Part shown: piece after piece, positions 8,263 through 19,235 of the stretch
How the letters are laid out: the number at the start of each line of letters is the position of its first letter
Numbering within the stretch: position 1 is the first letter of the stretch
Source: Gracilibacillus sp. YIM 98692
Lineage (GTDB): Bacteria; Bacillota; Bacilli; Bacillales; Amphibacillaceae
Direction: 5' to 3'
Assembly: GCF_010993965.1 (NCBI RefSeq)
Contig: NZ_WIXM01000018.1
Location: forward strand, 1-64,000
DNA length: 64,000 nucleotides
The notes under the pieces: generated by a model
The model's database searches: none
Seen by the model: only the letters and a program-made list of their open reading frames with translations
What the model was told of the DNA's origin: nothing
Program-made: the position numbers and the translations under genes

Positions 8263-9210
8263 ATGGAGATGACGAATCAAAAGATAGGGAAAGACTTTTG
8301 GCTATATATTGGAGGATATATTCTCCTCTTATTGCTAGCTATATTTGTACCATTACTTCAATTAATTGTTCTCTTTTTGCTCCCACTACCTGTGATTTTT
8401 CTAGTGGTGCAATATGATAAAAAACTGGCATCGATAGGTTTAGGTTTTTTGGTGCTTCTGTCCCTGTTTCTTTATCCAATTATTGCATTTCCACTCACTT
8501 TTTTGGCAATGATAAGTGGTATCATGATTGGATTTTCGCTAAAGAAAAAGCAGCATGCCTATGAAACATGGGCGAAAGGTTCGGCAGGTTATTTAATTGG
8601 ATTTGCTTTTATCTATGTATTTGTAGAAACGGTTCTGAATTTTTCCATACAAGATTCATTTATCCAGACGATGGATGAGTCTCTTGCGATGACAGAAGAA
8701 CTGTTTTTAAGTGTAGGAATCGACTATTTTTCGGATGATGATTTAAAGATTCTGCGTGAACAGATGATGCAAATGCTGCAACTTTTACCTGTCATTTTAG
8801 TGGTCATTTCTATGGTTTTATCCTTTTTTACACAATGGCTTAGTTATAAATGGTGGAACAAATTTATGGATCAATCTCTTTATTTTCCGCCATTTCGCCA
8901 ATTTCAATTGCCTAAAATCATGTTATGGATCTATTTAATCATTCTATTACTATCGTTTATAGGTATTGGTGAAAAGGGTGATTATATTAGTATTGCCATC
9001 TTTAACATTTCTCATTTATTAGGTGTTCTTTTAATGCTGCAAGGGCTGTCTTTTATCTTTTATTATTCCTATGTGAAGAAAGGCTCAAAGGCTTTACCAA
9101 TTATTAGTATATTAATAATTGTATTTTTCCCAATTATAGGTCTTTATTTGGCACGCATCTTAGGTATAATTGATTTAGGATTTGAATTAAAAAAACGAAT
9201 AACAAAATAA
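8263..9210 (+). CDS. YybS family (DUF2232) multi-pass membrane protein
   Basis: This 315-residue protein has about eight hydrophobic segments and a soluble loop near residues 125-165, and matches the DUF2232/YybS family by length, topology and position upstream of gdpP and rplI. The start is ATG 8263, with an in-frame ATG at 8269 as alternative. Its biochemical role is not established. The gene is 31 bases before gdpP and probably in the same transcript. Confidence 0.8.
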   Translation: MEMTNQKIGKDFWLYIGGYILLLLLAIFVPLLQLIVLFLLPLPVIFLVVQYDKKLASIGLGFLVLLSLFLYPIIAFPLTFLAMISGIMIGFSLKKKQHAYETWAKGSAGYLIGFAFIYVFVETVLNFSIQDSFIQTMDESLAMTEELFLSVGIDYFSDDDLKILREQMMQMLQLLPVILVVISMVLSFFTQWLSYKWWNKFMDQSLYFPPFRQFQLPKIMLWIYLIILLLSFIGIGEKGDYISIAIFNISHLLGVLLMLQGLSFIFYYSYVKKGSKALPIISILIIVFFPIIGLYLARILGIIDLGFELKKRITK

Positions 9211-9241
9211 AAAGGCAAACTACTGTTAGGAGCTGAAAGCC

Positions 9242-11221
9242 ATGCCAAAATTCCTCAAAAAACCTATGATGGGCAGGCATATTATAGGCATATATCTACT
9301 GTCTTTTATTTTGCTCGTGTTAATCTTTTATTATCACTGGGTATTTGGATTTATCATGACCTTACTCTTTTCGCTATCGTTATACTATAGCTTTAAAAAA
9401 GAGAAGCAGTTAGTGAATCAAACAGAGGAATATATATCGACTTTATCGCACCGTGTAAAAAAAGTAGGAGAAGAAGCATTATTGGAGATGCCAGTTGGGA
9501 TTATTCTCTATGGTGACGATTTTAATGTTGAATGGACCAACCCGTATATGAGTGAGTTTTCTGAAGAAGACACACTAGTTGGCGAAAACCTTGAGGTCTT
9601 ATCAAGTGAACTTGTCTCTGGATTAAAAGATGAGGATAAGACAGACTTTTGGGTGTCGATTGGTTCGTTTGATTTACAAGTGTATCATAAGGCCCAAGAA
9701 CGTTTGATATACTTGTTTGATCGGACAAGGCAGACAGAACTGCAAGAGTTATATGAACAAGAAAAAACAGTATTAGGCATTATCTTTTTAGACAATTATG
9801 AAGAAATGACACAAAACATGGATGATACAGCGAAAAGCCATATCAATTCGCAAGTCACATCTATTTTAAATAATTGGTCTAACGAGCATGGAATTTATTT
9901 AAAAAGAACATCTCAGGAACGTTTTATGGCGGTGATGAGCCAAAAGATTTTAGCTAAATTAGAAAAAACTAAATTCGAAATATTAGATGAGGTTCGTGAA
10001 CTAATAACAGACAAAAATGTACCTCTTACTTTGAGTATTGGGATTGGTTTTGGCAGTGAATCGTTACCTGAGCTTGGGGAACTTACCCAATCTAGCTTAG
10101 ATTTAGCTTTAGGTCGAGGGGGCGACCAAGTAGTCATTAAAGATGATGCAACTGGTAAAGTCCGATTCTACGGTGGAAAAACGAATCCAATGGAAAAACG
10201 GACACGAGTGCGAGCACGGGTTATTTCGCATGCTCTTAAAGAATTGGTGAAAGAGAGTGATCAAGTGCTAATTATGGGGCATAAATCTCCTGATATGGAT
10301 TCGATAGGTGCTTCCATTGGTGTCTTGAAGATTGCTCAAGCAAATAATGTAGAAGGCTTTGTTGTCATTGATGAAGATGATATTGATACAGGTGTTCAAA
10401 GATTAATAGAAGAGATTAAAGAGGAAGAAGAGCTATGGTCACACTTTGTTGATCCGGATGAGGCGCTAGATATTGTGACAAAAGATACCCTGTTAGTAGT
10501 AGTAGATACACATAGGCCTTCTTTAATGCAGGAGTCCAAATTAATTCAAAAAACAAAGCATGTAGTAGTCATCGACCATCACCGCAGAGGGGAAGAATTT
10601 ATCGACAATCCAACGCTTGTTTATATGGAGCCGTATGCTTCCTCTACAGCTGAATTGGTAACAGAACTTTTAGAATATCAGCCTAGTTCGTTAAGTCTAA
10701 ATATGTTAGAATCTACAGCTTTATTAGCAGGTATCATTGTCGATACAAAAAGCTTTACATTGCGAACTGGATCTCGTACATTTGATGCAGCTTCTTACTT
10801 ACGAGGAAAAGGAGCGGATACCGTGCTTGTCCAAAAGTTCTTAAAAGAAGATTTGGACATTTATGTGAAAAGAAGCCGATTAATTGAAAATACCAATATA
10901 TATAGAGGGCATATTGCTATCTCTGTAGGAAATTACCGGGAGACATATGGTCCTGTTGTTATTGCACAAGCAGCCGATACTTTGTTAACCATGACAGGTG
11001 TAGAGGCATCATTTGTCATATCAGAACGTAAGGACGGCCGTATTGGAATTAGTGCAAGGTCCTTAGGTGATGTAAATGTGCAAGTTATTATGGAGAAAAT
11101 GAACGGTGGTGGTCATTTAACCAATGCTGCTACTCAATTAGATGATATGGCAGTAATTGATGCTTATGAATGGCTAAAAGATATTATTGATGAGTATTAT
11201 GAGGGAGGAGAAGAAGAATGA
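9242..11221 (+). CDS. gdpP: Cyclic-di-AMP phosphodiesterase GdpP
   Basis: This 659-residue membrane enzyme cleaves c-di-AMP to pApA, linking the messenger to osmotic and cell-wall homeostasis. Domains in order: two membrane helices (about 12-50), a degenerate PAS domain (75-165), a degenerate GGDEF domain (170-300, no GGDEF signature), the DHH domain with [14 protein letters not shown] (344-357), VVVDTHRP (about 420) and the DHH motif VIDHHRRG (about 443), and DHHA1 with [11 protein letters not shown] (about 619). The start has AGGAGCTGAAAGCC upstream. The stop overlaps the rplI start (ATGA). Confidence 0.96.
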   Translation: MPKFLKKPMMGRHIIGIYLLSFILLVLIFYYHWVFGFIMTLLFSLSLYYSFKKEKQLVNQTEEYISTLSHRVKKVGEEALLEMPVGIILYGDDFNVEWTNPYMSEFSEEDTLVGENLEVLSSELVSGLKDEDKTDFWVSIGSFDLQVYHKAQERLIYLFDRTRQTELQELYEQEKTVLGIIFLDNYEEMTQNMDDTAKSHINSQVTSILNNWSNEHGIYLKRTSQERFMAVMSQKILAKLEKTKFEILDEVRELITDKNVPLTLSIGIGFGSESLPELGELTQSSLDLALGRGGDQVVIKDDATGKVRFYGGKTNPMEKRTRVRARVISHALKELVKESDQVLIMGHKSPDMDSIGASIGVLKIAQANNVEGFVVIDEDDIDTGVQRLIEEIKEEEELWSHFVDPDEALDIVTKDTLLVVVDTHRPSLMQESKLIQKTKHVVVIDHHRRGEEFIDNPTLVYMEPYASSTAELVTELLEYQPSSLSLNMLESTALLAGIIVDTKSFTLRTGSRTFDAASYLRGKGADTVLVQKFLKEDLDIYVKRSRLIENTNIYRGHIAISVGNYRETYGPVVIAQAADTLLTMTGVEASFVISERKDGRIGISARSLGDVNVQVIMEKMNGGGHLTNAATQLDDMAVIDAYEWLKDIIDEYYEGGEEE

Positions 11222-11664
11222 AAGTGATTTTTACACAAGACGTGAAGAATAAAGGGAAAAAAGGGGAAGTAAAAAACGTTTCAGACGGTTATGCCAGAAA
11301 CTATTTACTAAAAAACAACCTTGCTATTGAAGCAACTCAAGCAAATTTGAAAGCATTAAAAGCGAAACAAAATAAACAAAAGCAGAAAGAGCAAGATGAA
11401 GTGGAAGAAGCGAAGCAGTTAAAAGAGAAATTGGCGAATTTGGAAGTAAAAGTAACAGCTAAATCAGGGGAAAGCGGGCGTTTATTTGGTTCCATTACAA
11501 GTAAGCAAATTGCAGAAAATTTAAAGAAAGCTCATAACATTAAAATGGACAAGCGCAAGATTGAATTAGATCAGCCAATTAGAGCATTAGGATATACTAA
11601 TGTACCAGTTAAAATCCATCCAGAAGTAACGGGTACAATAAAAGTTCATGTTGTAGAAGCATAA
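11218..11664 (+). CDS. rplI: 50S ribosomal protein L9
   Basis: This 148-residue protein has the classic L9 layout: an N-terminal rRNA-binding domain ([19 protein letters not shown]... [16 protein letters not shown]), a long Lys/Glu/Gln-rich connecting helix (about 41-75) and a C-terminal domain ([14 protein letters not shown], near 88). It overlaps gdpP by four bases, so translation is coupled. A terminator follows. Confidence 0.98.
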   Translation: MKVIFTQDVKNKGKKGEVKNVSDGYARNYLLKNNLAIEATQANLKALKAKQNKQKQKEQDEVEEAKQLKEKLANLEVKVTAKSGESGRLFGSITSKQIAENLKKAHNIKMDKRKIELDQPIRALGYTNVPVKIHPEVTGTIKVHVVEA

Positions 11665-11667
11665 GCG

Positions 11668-11698
11668 AATGGGGAGTTTTCATGCTTCCCATTTTTTC
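11668..11698 (+). terminator. Intrinsic terminator after rplI
   Basis: The stem AATGGGGAG (11668-11676) / CTTCCCATT (11685-11693) is followed by a T-run. Confidence 0.8.
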
Positions 11699-11700
11699 GC

Positions 11701-11832
11701 TTTTATACGTTAGAAAGTATAAAGTTTTAGCATGGAAGCTACTCAACGTAGCAAAAATTTTTAAGTACAAAGTATAAGTAAAACTAAGGCTTTCGCCATT
11801 AGGACTGGCGATAAGCCAAGTTTTTCTTTATA
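11701..11832 (+). repeat. Dispersed repeat family, copy C (fullest copy)
   Basis: This copy fills nearly the whole rplI-dnaB gap. It begins TTTTATACGTTAGAAAGTAT, continues with CTCAACGTAGCAAAAATTTT, and ends with a hairpin GGCTT.CGCCA (11788-11798) / TGGCG..AAGCC (11806-11817) and CAAGTTTTTCTTTATA. Copies A, B, D and E share parts of it. It starts directly after a terminator and ends at the dnaB ribosome binding site. Confidence 0.65.
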
Positions 11833-11846
11833 AGGGAGGGTAAGAA

Positions 11847-13208
11847 ATGAGCGATGTATGGCAGGGACGGACTCCACCACATAATATTGAAGCAGAACAA
11901 GCTATTTTAGGTGCGATTTTCTTAGAGCCTGAGGCTATATCCAGTTCCTCTGAAATTTTAATACCAGAGGATTTCTATCGGGCAAGTCATCAGCAGATTT
12001 TTCGCGTTATGCTTCAATTAGCAGATAAAGGGGAGCCGATTGACTTAGTAACAGTAACAACTATGTTATCGGATAATAAGCAGCTGGAAGATACAGGTGG
12101 TGTGTCCTATTTAAGTGATTTAGCGAATGCAGTTCCGACTGCTGCCAATATTATTTATTATTGTCGTATCGTAGAAGAAAAAGCGATATTAAGACGATTA
12201 ATTCGAACAGCAACAGATATAGTAACGGACAGTTACTCGAAGGAAGATGAAGTAGAGGAAGTTCTAAATGAATCGGAAAAGCGAATACTAGAGGTATCGA
12301 ACCGTAAAAATGCCTCGTCATTTAAAAATATTAAAGATGTACTAATAGAAGTTTATGACAATATCGATTTATTACACAAAAATAGTGGCGAAGTGACAGG
12401 TATTGCTTCAGGATTTCGTGATTTGGATCGAATTACATCTGGGTTCCAACGAAATGATTTAATTATTGTAGCAGCACGTCCGTCTGTCGGGAAAACAGCC
12501 TTTGCTTTGAATATCGCCCAAAATGTTGCGATAAAAACAGATGAAAATGTGGCAATTTTTAGTTTGGAGATGGGAGCAGAACAGCTGGTATCTCGTATGT
12601 TATGTGCGGAAGGAAATATTGATGCTCAACGATTAAGAACTGGTGCATTAGAAGAAGAAGATTGGGGCAGACTGTCTATGGCAATGGGGAGTCTTTCCAA
12701 TGCAGGGATTTTTATTGATGATACACCAGGGATTCGAGTGAGTGAAATACGATCTAAATGTCGACGTTTAAAGCAAGAGCATGGTTTAGGGATGATTTTA
12801 ATCGATTATTTACAATTGATTCAAGGCAGTGGCAATTCGAAAGAAAATAGACAACAAGAAGTATCAGAAATTTCCCGTGCGTTAAAAGGACTAGCGCGAG
12901 AATTAAATGTTCCACTTATTTCACTGTCACAGCTATCTCGTGGTGTAGAAACACGACAAGATAAAAGGCCAATGATGTCAGACTTAAGGGAGTCCGGAAG
13001 TATTGAGCAGGATGCAGATATTGTCGGATTCTTATATCGTGATGATTACTATGATCAAGAATCAGAAAAACAGAATATTATTGAAATCATTATTGCTAAG
13101 CAGCGTAATGGTCCAGTTGGAACAGTAGAGTTAGCATTCGTGAAAGAATTCAATAAATTCGTTGATTTAGATCATCGTTATCAAGAAAGTGATATACCCC
13201 CAGGGTAA
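11847..13208 (+). CDS. dnaB: Replicative DNA helicase DnaB (B. subtilis DnaC)
   Basis: This 453-residue RecA-fold hexameric helicase unwinds DNA at the replication fork. It has an N-terminal primase-interacting domain (PPHNIEAEQAILGAIFLEPEA), a Walker A in VAARPSVGKTAFALNIA near 205, Walker B LIDYLQLI near 317 and the DnaB signature SDLRESGSIEQDADIV near 382. Length matches the family. AAGGGAGGGTAAGAA precedes the ATG. No intein or insertion is seen. Confidence 0.98.
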   Translation: MSDVWQGRTPPHNIEAEQAILGAIFLEPEAISSSSEILIPEDFYRASHQQIFRVMLQLADKGEPIDLVTVTTMLSDNKQLEDTGGVSYLSDLANAVPTAANIIYYCRIVEEKAILRRLIRTATDIVTDSYSKEDEVEEVLNESEKRILEVSNRKNASSFKNIKDVLIEVYDNIDLLHKNSGEVTGIASGFRDLDRITSGFQRNDLIIVAARPSVGKTAFALNIAQNVAIKTDENVAIFSLEMGAEQLVSRMLCAEGNIDAQRLRTGALEEEDWGRLSMAMGSLSNAGIFIDDTPGIRVSEIRSKCRRLKQEHGLGMILIDYLQLIQGSGNSKENRQQEVSEISRALKGLARELNVPLISLSQLSRGVETRQDKRPMMSDLRESGSIEQDADIVGFLYRDDYYDQESEKQNIIEIIIAKQRNGPVGTVELAFVKEFNKFVDLDHRYQESDIPPG

Positions 13209-13215
13209 AAATTTC

Positions 13216-13251
13216 ACGAACATTTTTAAATGATTTTTCTTTAATGTTCGT
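13216..13251 (+). promoter_or_regulatory. PurR operator (two inverted PurBoxes) upstream of purA
   Basis: ACGAACATT (13216-13224) and its exact inverse AATGTTCGT (13243-13251), 18 bases apart, form the paired CGAA-centred PurBox known from B. subtilis pur operators. The pair lies just upstream of the purA promoter, so repression of purA by PurR when purines are plentiful is expected. Confidence 0.85.
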
Positions 13252-13259
13252 AAATCAAA

Positions 13260-13288
13260 TTGACATTCCGATACAACGTTGGTAGAAT
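13260..13288 (+). promoter_or_regulatory. Sigma-A promoter of purA
   Basis: A perfect TTGACA (13260-13265) is followed after 17 bases by TAGAAT (13283-13288), 9 bases downstream of the second PurBox. Confidence 0.85.
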
Positions 13289-13301
13289 TAATACGGAATG
13301 A

Positions 13302-14615
<1,314 letters not shown>

Positions 14616-15103
14616 TAGAAGATACAAAAAGGTCGTCATGAGCGGCCTTTTTTTTATGTTAAAAGATTGTTGCTTTTTAAAATAATCTCCTTGCACAAAA
14701 GTTATAAACCGTGATGTTCCTTTTTTCCCACTCTTGTTGTCAGTCAATTCATTATCTGCAATACTTCAGCTTTTGTCACTCAAAGAAATTCCCTTTTCCA
14801 ATTCCTCTTTTGGCAAAATGTTTGTTTAATATATATTGAATCCTTCTTCGTCATCGATAATCTTACATCAATCACATATTTTCATTGTAGTTATTGCTTG
14901 ATCTGGAAATAATATGATAAATTCATAAATATTTCGCACACATGCATGTAAAAAAATGGCTTTAATTATACATTTATGTTACATCTTGATTAAAACCTTT
15001 CCATCAAACGACTATATATGATAGATTGGTAGAGTAAATAGATATAAAATCTTCGTAGAAATATACATAGATGATTTTGTTGGGGAATTGGAGGAAGTCA
15101 GTA
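14616..15103. other. Intergenic region purA to M23 peptidase
   Basis: After the purA terminator there are about 440 bases of AT-rich DNA with no convincing gene. A TGTTAC half-site near 14977 resembles half a WalR box (TGTWAH-N5-TGTWAH), but I do not find a full pair, so WalR control of the cell-wall hydrolase is only a possibility. Confidence 0.5.
14626..14655 (+). terminator. Intrinsic terminator after purA
   Basis: The stem AAAAAGGTCG (14626-14635) / CGGCCTTTTT (14643-14652), with one G-U pair, continues into a T-run. Confidence 0.85.
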
Positions 15104-16522
15104 ATGCAATCGGGGAAGTTTTCAGGCGTTGCTCAAGTGATGAAAAATGCAGCTATTGTCGGTTTGTTAAGTTTAGGGTTTGCTAGCACAACCGTTTACG
15201 CCGATGATCAAGATGTCACTGAAGTGAAACACGTTTATGTAGATGGTGTGCATATTGGCATTGTTGAAAAGCAAAGTACAGTGGAACAATTTGTTGATGA
15301 AACAATCGATAAAAAACAACAAGATTCAGAGACAGATTATACATATGCGGTAGCGGAAGATATTACATATGTATCAGAGAAAGTGTTTGAATCTAATGCA
15401 GACAAAGCCCAAGTATTTAATCAATTAGAAGACGAACTAACCCTCCAAGTAAAAGCAAAAGCTTTAGAAATTGGTGGAGAAGTCGTTGGCTATTTTGCAG
15501 ATGAAGAAACAGCACAACAAGTTGTAGAAGCCTATAAGCAAAAGTTTGTTGACAACGACTTGCTAGAAAAGCTTGAGTCTGGAGAAGACGATACCAGCTT
15601 AGAATTAGGTGACTCTACTATAATAGACGTACAACTAACCAATGAGGTTTCAATAAAACAAGAAAAAGTTTTAGAAAAAGAGATTTTATCTGTTGAAGAA
15701 GGTCTTACACTTTTAGAAAAAGGAACATTGGAAAATAAACAATATACGGTTGAAGAAGGCGATGTATTAGGATCTATTGCAGGTGAATTCGACTTGTCAT
15801 TAGATGAACTATTAGAATTGAATGAAGGACTTACAGAAGATTCAATTATTCGTGTTGGCGATGAATTAAATGTTACGGCCTTTAAGCCATATGTGGAAGT
15901 TATGGTTACAGAAGAGAAGCTAGTAGAAGAAACTATTTCGTATGAAACGGAAATTGTGGAATCAGAAGAAATGTATAAGGGCGATGAAAAGGTTAGACAA
16001 GAAGGTCAAGATGGTAAGAAAGAAGTTCATTACCAATTAGAAAAAGTAAATGGTGTGACGGTTAAAACGGAAGTATTAGATGAAAATATAACCCAGAAGC
16101 CAAATGATAAAGTGATAGTTAAAGGTACAAAAGTGGTACCATCTCGTGGTTCTGGACATCTGCAATGGCCTGCAGTTGGCGGTTATATTACAAGTCATGT
16201 AGGTGAACGTTGGGGTTCCTTCCATAAAGGAATAGATATTGCTGGTGTAAGCAATCGTTCCATTCTTGCAGCAGATAACGGAACAGTAGTATCTGCCGGT
16301 TGGGATAATGGCGGTTATGGCAATAAAATTGTCATTGATCATAATAATGGTTACCGTACAATCTATGCCCATTTATCATCCATTAGTGTTTCTTCTGGTC
16401 AAACCGTTGAGCAAGGTAAAAAAATAGGTGTAATGGGATCTACAGGACACTCTACAGGTATTCACTTACATTTTGAAGTGTATAAAAATGGTTCCTTACA
16501 AAACCCAGCTGATATTTTTTAA
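15104..16522 (+). CDS. Secreted peptidoglycan endopeptidase, LysM-G5-M23
   Basis: This 472-residue exported cell-wall hydrolase has a signal peptide ending near VYADD (about residue 34), a variable spacer region, a LysM domain (about 222-270, YTVEEGDVLGSIAGEFDLSL), a G5 domain (about 275-350, with KEVHYQLEKVNGV) and an M23 metallopeptidase domain with the zinc motif HKGIDIAG (His 373, Asp 377) and HLHFEVY (near 453). An in-frame ATG at 15071 exists, but GGAGG at 15090-15094 fits ATG 15104. It stands next to the WalRK operon, which controls such hydrolases in Bacillus. Confidence 0.92.
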   Translation: MQSGKFSGVAQVMKNAAIVGLLSLGFASTTVYADDQDVTEVKHVYVDGVHIGIVEKQSTVEQFVDETIDKKQQDSETDYTYAVAEDITYVSEKVFESNADKAQVFNQLEDELTLQVKAKALEIGGEVVGYFADEETAQQVVEAYKQKFVDNDLLEKLESGEDDTSLELGDSTIIDVQLTNEVSIKQEKVLEKEILSVEEGLTLLEKGTLENKQYTVEEGDVLGSIAGEFDLSLDELLELNEGLTEDSIIRVGDELNVTAFKPYVEVMVTEEKLVEETISYETEIVESEEMYKGDEKVRQEGQDGKKEVHYQLEKVNGVTVKTEVLDENITQKPNDKVIVKGTKVVPSRGSGHLQWPAVGGYITSHVGERWGSFHKGIDIAGVSNRSILAADNGTVVSAGWDNGGYGNKIVIDHNNGYRTIYAHLSSISVSSGQTVEQGKKIGVMGSTGHSTGIHLHFEVYKNGSLQNPADIF

Positions 16523-16558
16523 GTGACATTTATTTTTATACCCGAAAATGGATTATTT

Positions 16559-16596
16559 AAAACCCTTGTTATAAAATAATAACAAGGGTTTTTTCT
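16559..16596 (+). terminator. Intrinsic terminator after the M23 peptidase
   Basis: A perfect 14-bp stem, AAAACCCTTGTTAT (16559-16572) / ATAACAAGGGTTTT (16579-16592), is followed by T residues. Confidence 0.9.
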
Positions 16597-16697
16597 ATAC
16601 TGTGTATGTTTTGAAAATATGGTAAGAAACAGACAATTTCTTTCATATAAGTTAGAATAGATAAAGTGAGATATTTTATAAAAAAGGACGTGCTTTT

Positions 16698-17402
16698 ATG
16701 AGTCAAAAGATTTTAGTTGTAGATGATGAAAAGCCGATTGCCGATATATTAAAATTCAACTTAGAAAAAGAAGGATATGAAGTCGTTTGTGCTTATGATG
16801 GAGAAGAAGCGATTGAAAAGGCTTTGCAAGAGAACCCAGATCTTATGTTATTAGATATCATGCTTCCAGAAAAGGATGGTAATGAAGTTTGCAGAGAGGT
16901 CCGAAAAACGCATAGTATGCCCATTATCATGCTAACGGCAAAGGATGCTGAAATTGATAAAGTGTTAGGATTAGAGCTTGGCGCAGATGATTATGTAACA
17001 AAACCATTTAGTAATCGTGAGTTAATTGCAAGAGTAAAGGCGAACCTTCGCCGTAGACAACAAGAACCATTGAATCAAAAGAAAGTAACGAGCGATATAG
17101 CAATAGGATCTTTAGTGATTCATCCAGATGCTTATACCGTAACTCGAGAAGGAGAATATATTGAATTAACCCACAGGGAATTTGAACTTTTACATTATTT
17201 AGCTCGTCATATTGGACAAGTCATGACTAGAGAGCATTTATTAGAAACCGTATGGGGATATGATTATTATGGTGATGTACGGACAGTAGATGTGACTGTA
17301 AGGAGATTGCGTGAAAAAATTGAAGATAACCCAAGCAATCCTCTTTGGATTGTTACAAGACGAGGAGTGGGGTATTATTTACGAAATCCTGAACAGGAGT
17401 AG
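16698..17402 (+). CDS. walR: Essential response regulator WalR (YycF)
   Basis: This 234-residue OmpR-family regulator has a receiver domain with phospho-acceptor Asp53 in [11 protein letters not shown], conserved Thr in MLTAKD and Lys in VTKPF, and a winged-helix DNA-binding domain with [15 protein letters not shown] and [10 protein letters not shown]. It is the first gene of walRKHIJ-htrA and controls peptidoglycan hydrolase genes in Firmicutes. The sequence [20 protein letters not shown] is diagnostic. Confidence 0.98.
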   Translation: MSQKILVVDDEKPIADILKFNLEKEGYEVVCAYDGEEAIEKALQENPDLMLLDIMLPEKDGNEVCREVRKTHSMPIIMLTAKDAEIDKVLGLELGADDYVTKPFSNRELIARVKANLRRRQQEPLNQKKVTSDIAIGSLVIHPDAYTVTREGEYIELTHREFELLHYLARHIGQVMTREHLLETVWGYDYYGDVRTVDVTVRRLREKIEDNPSNPLWIVTRRGVGYYLRNPEQE

Positions 17403-17408
17403 AGCAAA

Positions 17409-19235
17409 ATGAAACGAGTCGGATTTTTTCAATCGATAAGATTAAAAATCATTGTGATCTTAACATTATTTTTGTTGCTTGCAATCCAAGTGATTGGTAC
17501 GTATTTTGCTCAACAGCTGGAGCAAAGTCTTGAAGAAAACTTTTATAATAATATTAATGATCGCTTGCAAGTATTAGTCACTAATTTAGAAGAAGCGTTT
17601 CAAAAAGAAAGACCAGAGGATAAACAAGGTCCCTCCTTACAGGAAGATGTACAAAACATTATTAGTCGATATCCTAATGATATTTTCACAGATTTACAAG
17701 TTATTGATTCACAATTCCGTGTCATCGGAGCGAAGGGGCAAACGGAACGAGTTGGTAAGAGAATGACACAAGAAAGCGGTGTAACCGTCGCTCTTCGTTT
17801 CGGACAGCCCGATGACGAAATTATGCGTAATCAATATACAGATGATAGAGTTCTGGTAAGGACAGTGCCGATTAAAGATGGTGATACACCAGTGGGTGCT
17901 ATTCATGTGGAAGCATCGATGGAAGAAGTTTATGCTCAACTGCAGCGCATTAATCAAATTTTTTTAAATGGTACTGTACTAGCTATCATTGTTTCTATTA
18001 TTTTAGGTATTTTGATTGCTCGTACGATAACAAAACCTATAACCGAAATGCGAAAACAAGCCATGGTTATGGCAAAAGGTGACTTTTCTAAAAAAGTAAA
18101 TGTGTATGGGACAGATGAGATTGGGCAGTTAGCGGTGACATTTAATGATATGAACGATCGTTTAAAGCAAGCTAACCATACGACAGAGGAAGAGCGCCGC
18201 AAACTAAGCTCTGTTCTTTCAAATATGTCTGATGGTGTGATAGCAACAGATGAAACAGGTGCTATTACATTAATGAATGATCCAGCATCACATTTGATCG
18301 GCATGTCCTTGTATGAAGCAAAAGGACAATCTATTGTACAGGTATTACAAATGGAAGATAAAGTGATTGATGTAAAGGAATTAGAGGAGACAGGGTCATT
18401 AACTATTGATTTTAGTAATGATGATGAACTATTTTTAATCAAGGCTAATTTTTCTATGGTACATGACGAAGACGGCCATTTTACTGGCTTGATTACGGTG
18501 ATCAGTGATGTAACCGAGCAAGAAAAAGTAGATAGAGAAAGACGAGAATTTGTTTCTAATGTTTCACATGAATTAAGAACACCCTTAACGACGATGAGAA
18601 GTTATTTAGAAGCACTTACAGATGGAGCTTGGAAGGATAAAGAGATTGCTCCAAATTTCTTGCGAGTAACTCAGAATGAAACTGAACGAATGATTCGATT
18701 GGTCAACGATTTGTTACAATTATCGAAAATGGATCATAAAGAAAAAATGATGTATAAAAAAAAGATAGACATTATACCGTTTGTCCATCAAATTATGGAT
18801 CGTTTTGAAATGAACAAGCAGGAGCGTATCCATATCAAGCGGGAGATATCTGAAGACAATCTCTATGTTTGGGTTGATCCAGACAAGATCACTCAAGTGA
18901 TTGATAATATAATGTCTAATGCCATGAAGTACTCACCAGAAGGTGGAACCATAACGGTTCAGTTGTTAAAAGAACAGCAGAGGGTACGGATTAGTATTAA
19001 AGATCAGGGGTTGGGTATCTCTCGAGAAAAAGTCGATAAGATATTTGATCGTTTTTATCGTGTCGATAAGGCGAGATCACGTGAACTTGGAGGCACTGGT
19101 TTAGGCTTAGCTATATCAAAGGAAATCATAGAAGCACATCATGGCCATATATGGGCTTCCAGCAGAGAAGGGCAAGGGACTACCATTTATTTTACGCTAC
19201 CTTTGACCTATAGAAAGAGGGGGAGTAGCTTATGA
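17409..19235 (+). CDS. walK: Essential sensor histidine kinase WalK (YycG)
   Basis: This 608-residue membrane kinase phosphorylates WalR. It has two membrane helices (about 13-33 and 181-202) enclosing an extracellular PDC/Cache-like sensor domain, HAMP (203-255), a cytoplasmic PAS (about 265-370), HisKA with the phospho-acceptor His387 in NVSHELRTPLTTM, and HATPase_c with NIMSNAMKYSPEGG, DQGLGIS and GTGLGLAISKEI. It lies six bases after walR. Its stop overlaps the walH start (ATGA). Confidence 0.98.
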   Translation: MKRVGFFQSIRLKIIVILTLFLLLAIQVIGTYFAQQLEQSLEENFYNNINDRLQVLVTNLEEAFQKERPEDKQGPSLQEDVQNIISRYPNDIFTDLQVIDSQFRVIGAKGQTERVGKRMTQESGVTVALRFGQPDDEIMRNQYTDDRVLVRTVPIKDGDTPVGAIHVEASMEEVYAQLQRINQIFLNGTVLAIIVSIILGILIARTITKPITEMRKQAMVMAKGDFSKKVNVYGTDEIGQLAVTFNDMNDRLKQANHTTEEERRKLSSVLSNMSDGVIATDETGAITLMNDPASHLIGMSLYEAKGQSIVQVLQMEDKVIDVKELEETGSLTIDFSNDDELFLIKANFSMVHDEDGHFTGLITVISDVTEQEKVDRERREFVSNVSHELRTPLTTMRSYLEALTDGAWKDKEIAPNFLRVTQNETERMIRLVNDLLQLSKMDHKEKMMYKKKIDIIPFVHQIMDRFEMNKQERIHIKREISEDNLYVWVDPDKITQVIDNIMSNAMKYSPEGGTITVQLLKEQQRVRISIKDQGLGISREKVDKIFDRFYRVDKARSRELGGTGLGLAISKEIIEAHHGHIWASSREGQGTTIYFTLPLTYRKRGSSL